From contig CAUJLY010000004.1 in NCBI GenBank assembly GCA_963281155.1, positions 5,270,001 to 5,334,000 on the forward strand: a DNA stretch of 64,000 nucleotides, in the 5' to 3' direction. Every line of letters starts with the position of its first letter. The stretch's first letter is position 1. Below are positions 58,426-64,000 of this stretch, in pieces. A program made the position numbers and the translations under genes. Source of the stretch: Rhabditophanes sp. KR3021 (Eukaryota > Nematoda > Chromadorea > Rhabditida > Alloionematidae). Below the pieces are notes generated by a model. That model did not search any database and was not told the origin of the DNA. It was given only the letters and a program-made list of their open reading frames with translations.

Positions 58426-59630
58426 TTAGGAATAGGTCGCCTGCAAGGCAATGATAAAGAAAGAAGTCTCGAAAAGGTGTATTCCGAATCTGGTACTGAT
58501 TAAATCTTCTTTTAATTCATCATTACTTTCCTCAATATTATTCAACTCTTCATTTTCTCCTCCACTCTCATTTGTCGGAATAATGTCTATGGGTATGTTT
58601 TTTGGATTCACTTGCAAGTGATGATCTGTCAAAAGACTCCGTAATATTAATATTCACACTTCCGCAACAAGCTCAAATACTCTATTATTATCAACTAATC
58701 CATTCGTATTTGACAGACAACTTTGCAAGGTACCTTATAACTTTGGCTCTCCCAATAGTAATAATTTTAATAGGAAAACATGTATTATTCAAAATCATTG
58801 TGCAATGCCTTACTTCCATCAAGCCATCTACAATTGCACGTTTTTTCCTCTTCATTTGGTGTTCTTACGCATCCCAAGTGAATGCCCGTATTGTCAGATA
58901 ATTCATTAATAACCATATTTTCAATATCATTTTTAATAATTGGTAAATTCGCATCATCGTCTTCGCACAGTGATTGTGCTACTTTTGATGTAAAAGTTTG
59001 ATTTTCAAGTATTTTACGATAACAATGCCCGTCGCCGTGTCTTCTATATTTTGAATTTTTGCATTCTTTCAATGCATTATCATTTTTCTCACAAACAAAC
59101 CCAATGTTATTTCCTTTGTAATATTCATTTTCAGAAAGACATGCCCAAGTACTCAAATTATTAATTAAAAAACCAAAACAAGGCGATTTGTTGTTTCCAC
59201 ATTTAGGGAAGGATGATAGAGATGCAAACTTTGAAAGATCGAACCAATTACATACATGTTTGTCAATACATTTGTAACCAGACATGATAATTATTTTTTC
59301 ATTCCTTAGGTTGAACTTATTCAAAAAATTAATGAAGTGATATTTATCCTAAATAACGCACAAATGGAATAAGGATAAGTATGAATATCAACTAACCAAG
59401 AAAGAGTGCAATGATGCTACAGTTGAATTATGTGATTCGCAAATTGAAACAGCATCTTCCAGTTTTTGTATTCTTTGAAATACTTTATAACACTTGAAGT
59501 TTTCAGCATAAATAAAGCCGTCATTTGAACATTCCGAGTAAGGGGGGAATATATTTGTATTTTGAATGTAATTTGATTGAATAAATTTGAAAAAAGCAAT
59601 AAAAAATACTAATTTAGTTATACCTATCAT
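58426..59630 (-). CDS. Secreted C-type lectin-domain protein (322 aa, 3 exons)
   Basis: Exons 59397-59630, 58814-59348 and 58426-58625 (phases 0 and 1; 323 codons). A signal peptide (MIGITKLVFFIAFFKFIQS) precedes a first C-type lectin-like domain. This starts CSNDGFIYAENFKCYKVFQR and continues in exon 2 to a WACLSENE segment and FVCEK. A second lectin-like domain begins KYRRHGDGHCYRKI and includes GIHLGCVRTPNEEE and CRWLDG. The last exon is acidic and Asn/Glu-rich and lacks the usual closing lectin cysteines, so the second domain looks incomplete or the last exon is mis-joined. Canonical EPN/QPD sugar-binding motifs are not obvious. Nematode lectins of this type are often secreted and linked to immunity; that is inference. 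Confidence 0.7.
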
Positions 59631-59783
59631 TGCAAATAACAGTATTGCCTAATAATAATGATCTATTTAACTAGATTGTTTTGAATAACCTAAAAAAATA
59701 ACTAATGGTGCCTAAAGGGATGCATATATACTAGTTATTAAGAAAAGTATATAAATAAGAAATCGTGTCATTTTAGGCAAAAA

Positions 59784-61083
59784 ATGTCTCTGACCACAGC
59801 TACGTGCGGGGCGATCGCTGCCTCTGGATTGACATTGTTAATCTGTCTTTTGGCTATTTCTAATGTGTACAATGAAGTGCAGAATATTTGGGCTGAAATC
59901 GACCGAGAAATGGACACATTCAAAACACAATCAACTCACACTTGGGGAAATATGTTGAAACTCGGAGCTGGAACTGCATCAAACAGAATCAGACGTCAAA
60001 ATTACGGAGGTTACGCTGCTTCTCAACCCGTAGAAGCTCCAGTACGTCAGCAAGTTTGTGTCTGTTCAGCTGAGTAGTGGCCCATCTGGTCCAGGAGGAT
60101 GTAGTGGAAGTGGCGCAGGTGGTAGTGGATGTGCCGGCAGTGGATCAGACTCAGGAGATGAGGGTGTTGAGCATGTTGGGAATGGTTGTCCACGTGGGTC
60201 TCCTGGACCAGTTGGAATGCCTGGTATTCCTGGCATCCCCGGTAAATTTGTCAATATCACAAATATATTTACATTTTAATTATCTTAGGTCAAAATGGAA
60301 AGGATGGTCAACCTGGTGAAGGTGAGGCAGAAAACTTTGATTAAATAATAGCTGTTTTAGATAATAACAACCAGAAGAACACCCAAACAAGGGGATGTTA
60401 CACTTGCCCTGCTGGAGTTGAAGGAGAAGCCGGAAAACAAGGAAAACCAGGAGCTAGAGGTGGAAGAGGTAAGTGAAAACGCTAAAGAGTAATTACAATG
60501 TCTTTATTTAGGAAATAGAGGAAACTCCGGTGCTGATGGAGAGGATGGCATCCCAGGAGAATGCGGGCCACCAGGAGATCAAGGACCAACTGGCGATGCT
60601 GGCAGTCCTGGAGCTACAGGGGCGAAAGGAAATGACGTCGACAAAATTGTTGGCCGCAAAGGGTTGCCAGGACCTCCCGGAGAGCATGGGTAGGGTATGG
60701 CGTCTTAGTACAAATAATGATCTTTTTAGGCCACAAGGAGTTGTTGGAGACCAAGGACCACCGGCTGGACCTGGCAAAATTGGGGAACCAGGTCTACCAG
60801 GAGCCGAAGGTTATGTCGGACCAAGTGGACCCGCTGGTGAAAATGGAAATGATGGAGACGTCGGGAAAGATGTAAGTTTATCTCGATTATACTGAGGTTA
60901 CAATTATTTTAGGGCTTGGATGCTCACTATTGCGAATGTCCAAAAAGAGATGCACTCAAGGAGAAACATGGGAAGCGTACTGGACCTAAACCAGGCGGTG
61001 CTTCTACTTCTTCTGGAGGCTACCAACAAGCTCCACCACCTGCTTCTGGATCATATAAATCTGCGGCATCCGGTGGTTACTAA
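59784..61083 (+). CDS. Nematode cuticle collagen (349 aa, 7 exons)
   Basis: Exons 59784-60029, 60070-60241, 60289-60321, 60361-60468, 60512-60689, 60730-60871 and 60913-61083 (350 codons). All introns are 40-47 nt. The N-terminal hydrophobic segment ([19 protein letters not shown]) acts as a signal anchor. The conserved cuticle-collagen N-domain ([12 protein letters not shown]) and a subtilisin-like cleavage motif (RIRRQN) follow. Gly-X-Y blocks are interrupted at Cys-containing breaks ([21 protein letters not shown]). The C-terminal non-collagenous part has CECPKRDA and a Gly/Ser/Tyr tail. This is the standard COL family plan (about 300-350 aa). The first intron, 40 nt, is needed to join the frame; unspliced, the frame would stop after [15 protein letters not shown] follows at 61111. 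Confidence 0.92.
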
Positions 61084-61110
61084 GGTGAATTAACCTATTT
61101 CATTCGTTTA

Positions 61111-61116
61111 AATAAA
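61111..61116 (+). promoter_or_regulatory. Polyadenylation signal AATAAA of the collagen gene
   Basis: Canonical hexamer 27 nt after the stop codon; a second lies about 13 nt further on. Confidence 0.6.
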
Positions 61117-61979
61117 TTATTTTGAATAAATGCCTTAATCACTATAAAATTGTCTCTTTTAGTTTTCTTATATTTAGAAATTAAATTGACTTAATTGTTA
61201 TCTAAAAGAAATTTAGATATATGATACAAAATTTGAATCTTATTCCGTACCGATTTAAACACTTTTTCACACCGTGTAAACATATATTGTTTCTTCAGTA
61301 TCACGTTTGCCAAGATGGTTCGTTGTCCTAACGATCGAAACTGCTCAAATATCTCATTTTGGACTAAGTTTTGAAGGAACAGAATAGTGCCTTTGAAACA
61401 TCTAATTTAGATTTCTGCTTATGCAAAGGCCAATTTTTAAATATTAATTAGACAAATTCAAAACCCGTGAGTTTCCCAGATAGAAATATGGTTTGAATTG
61501 CATATTTTATTATATGTAGTACCTACTAAGACAATGTGTTCAATTAATGAACCGTGTAGAAATGTCGTTGAAAAGAAAGAGGAGTTACGATGGGTGTTCA
61601 AGGATGTTCCGTTGATGTAGATTCTGTTTTTCCTACAGACTAATTCTTTTTTTCCCCAATAAGTTAATTTAAATTTCAAGTATGTAATAAAAGCTTAATT
61701 TTAGGACATTGTGACTACGGAACGTTAGATTTTGGTTCTGAGATGACAGGGTCTGATGCTAGCCTTTGTTCTTGTAACATACGAAAGTGCATTATCAATA
61801 AATAAAATCTACGTCTGACCATACAAATAAAACTATTCAATTTGTTGTGCATACTAACACTTTTTTTAATAATTTATTATACCATTTTTCTAATCATAAA
61901 GATTGAATTTATTTTGAAAAAAATAAAATATTACATCAGGACGGAGTTCTGTTAATGATATGAATGAAAATGATCTAAA
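61117..61979 (+). other. Convergent spacer with cysteine-rich coding fragments
   Basis: Plus-strand fragments with cysteines occur at about 61315-61370 (MVRCPNDRNCSNISFW), about 61530-61615 (MCSINEPCRNVVEKKEELRW) and about 61706-61805 (HCDYGTLDFGSEMT, then CSCNIRKCIINK and a stop, with AATAAA close behind). They could be exons of a tiny Cys-rich secreted protein or a pseudogene. I could not join them with valid introns, so no CDS is called. Confidence 0.3.
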
Positions 61980-63131
61980 TTAGACTGTCAGAATGAATGA
62001 GAATTCTGGATAAATATAGGATCTGATTATTTTCTCTGTAAAAGGAAAATAAGAAAGAATTGAATCGACTAAAAAACAGAGAAATCTGTCCCAATAGTTA
62101 GAATTACTTTGATACTTTGATTCTGAAGCAATAAAATCCGTATTAATACTTTCCATTAGATTTTCATTTGATCCTTTTAAACATTGAACCACTTTTGTCT
62201 CATATGTACTTAAATTAACAAATAATGCACCAATTTTAGCCATTTTTGTGAATTTATGTTCAGTACTCTCGCCATTATCGTATTGCAAAAATAATGGCAA
62301 CGCATTTTTATCATCAATTTTTTTTCTCCAGTTGCTTAGCAAAGAATTAGGTATGAATTTACAAAGAGATTTTTGGGAATAACAATACTGGCTCATCATG
62401 TTATTATCAGTAACAAGCTTATTTTCAAGTTGTTGCATTACATGTACAAAAAGTTTGAATGAATTGTTATTACTTCGAACTTTGAAATAGCCTCCTGCGG
62501 TCATATTTTGTAGCAATCCTGAATCGGCTTCTGAATCCAACAAAACACTGGATTCTCCAACTAATTTTAACTCGCTTTTGGAATCTAATACTTCAAATAA
62601 ATTTTGTCTCCAAATAGTATCACATTGAATCATCCAAAATTCTTTTGTGTGCTGAATCAGATAAGCAGCTAAAGCCGCCCGGAAATATTGAAACAATTGA
62701 TACGTCCCTTCACCTCTTTTAAATTTACTTTCAAGAGCGGGCAAGTTAAATTTGTACACACGTATATGTGGAAAAGACGTTGCAATGATCTCTTTTGATA
62801 GATCGTCAAACACGATAACTAATAATCTTTCATGAACTTTCTTCAACTTTTCCACATTGCACAAGAAGTTAAGAGTTATATTTATTGCATACTAAAAAGC
62901 TTTAAAACATTCCAGTTGATATTTTACCTTATTTAGCATAATAACAGCAGGATCATTAACTTCTTTAATTATTTCTTTTAGACCATGTTGTCTGTCGAAG
63001 CTTTCCAAAGTAAGTAATTGTTTTGCATTTTGGATGAACGAGGAGGCATCGTAGACTATTGTAGCACGTCTATGAATATCATATGACAAAAAAATTAATA
63101 ATATCGAAATTAATACAAATCTAAGAGACAT
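61980..63131 (-). CDS. Putative type II membrane glycosyltransferase (nucleotide-diphospho-sugar transferase fold, 371 aa, 2 exons)
   Basis: Exons 62928-63131 and 61980-62891, joined by a 36-nt intron in phase 0. I prefer the ATG at 63131, which directly precedes an N-terminal anchor (MSLRFVLISILLIFLSYDIH); an in-frame ATG at 63146 would add five residues. The rest resembles the nematode-expanded Nucleotid_trans (PF03407-like) family: AINITLNFLCNVEKL and RLLVIVFDD form the first strand-helix region, followed by YFRAALAAYLIQHTKEFWMI. The usual DxD metal site is represented by QCDTIW with one acidic residue. A luminal Golgi location is inferred. The substrate is unknown, and activity is doubtful if the second Asp is essential. 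Confidence 0.7.
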
Positions 63132-63146
63132 CGTCGCGAATTCCAA

Positions 63147-63509
63147 TAATACTAATATAATTTCTTATTTAATTAGTAGAATGATACAATCTTTGACCTG
63201 ATTTAAACTATTTAAATTTGTTTTGTACTCTCCAAACACAAATTAGCAAAAAAATTGATAAGTATTTATTGGAACAATTAAATGTCAAGCTTCATTAATT
63301 ATTTGATATTTTTAAAGCAATATCAAAATCCATAATAATAAACTAAGTGCAGTATTTTTGTAAGTTGCTATGTATTCCAATATTGGTTACTTGTTAAATA
63401 AAAAGAGGCTTTATTTAAAATAATCATAAGTTTATGAACATATCGAAATTTAGTGTATTTTTATTAATTGTGTACATTTTATTATGCTATCAATATATTT
63501 ACATGAATT
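63147..63509. other. Spacer between two minus-strand genes
   Basis: AT-rich 360 nt holding the promoter of the glycosyltransferase-like gene and the 3' UTR of the claudin-like gene. No other feature is visible. Confidence 0.5.
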
Positions 63510-64000
63510 CTAATAACTAAAATATGTTCTAGTTGTATTTGGGACAGTAAATGACTGACCAATACTACATTCTTCCGGACGAATAGAATTTGACATTACC
63601 GAATCATTAAAGTCTACCTCACTCTGATCATCGACTATACTTGGGTCGTATGAAAAATGGGGGACTTCCTAAAAGAATTTATGCTTAAGGTATTGATAGA
63701 AGTAGCAGGTGAATTTACTTTCATCATATTATAATTTGAAGGTTGTGCGTACATTTGCTTTGTCTGCATTTGGATTTGAGGGTCTGATTTTGAAAGTCTT
63801 GCAACTCTAGAGGCATCCCCGTCCGTTGAAAAGAAAACAAACGTTGTTATTAAAAGCGCTCCTAAACCCCCCATCAATAAAAATAAGACACCGACACATG
63901 TTAAATAAAATGAGTATCCATATTGTTTCTAAAAGTAAGTAATTGCCAATCATTTGTCACATTATAAACTTACTTCAAAGGTGTTTTGAATTCCGATTAA
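63510..64000 (-). CDS. C-terminal part of a claudin/CLC-like tetraspan membrane protein (partial)
   Basis: Minus-strand exons: 63974 to beyond the window edge, then 63719-63928 and 63510-63668, joined in phase 0 by introns of 45 and 50 nt. The peptide reads IGIQNTFEKQYGYSFYLTCV and a long hydrophobic helix (VLFLLMGGLGALLITTFVFF), then a polar cytoplasmic tail ending NTTRTYFSY. A Tyr-Gly-Tyr-Ser-Phe-Tyr entry into the last TM helix followed by a cytosolic tail is typical of nematode CLC-like/claudin superfamily proteins. The N-terminal three TM segments lie outside the window, so the call is provisional. Confidence 0.5.

Overview
The window is AT-rich eukaryotic DNA, almost certainly from a nematode. 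The support is a cuticle collagen with its furin-type site and split Gly-X-Y block, an AJM-1-like apical-junction protein, an N-terminally short STAT, and many GT-AG introns of 36-50 nt beside kilobase-scale ones. Proteins were reconstructed by joining exons by eye, with phase checked at every junction. The species cannot be named. No operon or spliced-leader evidence was seen. There is no rRNA, CRISPR array or convincing tRNA.

Layout: 1-6.1 kb is non-coding apart from one tiny minus-strand ORF. 6.1-13.2 kb (+) is a five-exon CRIM1-type transmembrane BMP regulator (IGFBP domain, six VWC domains, antistasin-like repeats, TM segment). 13.9-15.0 kb (+) is an RNase H1-like protein. 15.1-16.3 kb (+) is an NF45/ILF2-like DZF protein, followed by a decayed coding island. 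19.7-40.7 kb (+) is a giant AJM-1-like gene (17 proposed exons, about 2,200 aa): membrane-proximal hydrophobic segment, disordered acidic region, long coiled coil and a C-terminal MYND-like finger. 41.4-45.9 kb (+) is a PLC-beta-type phospholipase C. 47.8 kb (+) is a G-protein gamma subunit. 48.9-50.9 kb (-) is a STAT. 51-54.4 kb holds four small secreted or membrane proteins. 54.8-57.2 kb (+) is an EFHC1-like triple-DM10 protein, convergent with pICln (-). 58.4-59.6 kb (-) is a C-type lectin. 59.8-61.1 kb (+) is a cuticle collagen. 62-63.1 kb (-) is a putative type II glycosyltransferase. The right edge holds the 3' end of a claudin/CLC-like membrane protein (-).

The most unusual content is a family of decayed protein-coding repeats that I do not recognise. 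At least six copies plus two end-fragments lie on the minus strand inside introns of plus-strand host genes (CRIM1, AJM-1, PLC, EFHC). They share two C2HC zinc-finger patterns (C-x2-C-x8-H-x5-C and C-x2-C-x12-H-x5-C), a conserved C-terminal block, a common 43-44 nt internal intron and similar ends that run up to the host splice acceptor. No reverse transcriptase, transposase or integrase was seen. The copies could be remnants of a new mobile element, possibly introner-like.

Several genes belong to related processes (PLC-beta and G-gamma in heterotrimeric G-protein signalling; AJM-1, collagen and secreted repeat proteins in epidermis and cuticle), but nothing in the sequence shows co-regulation.
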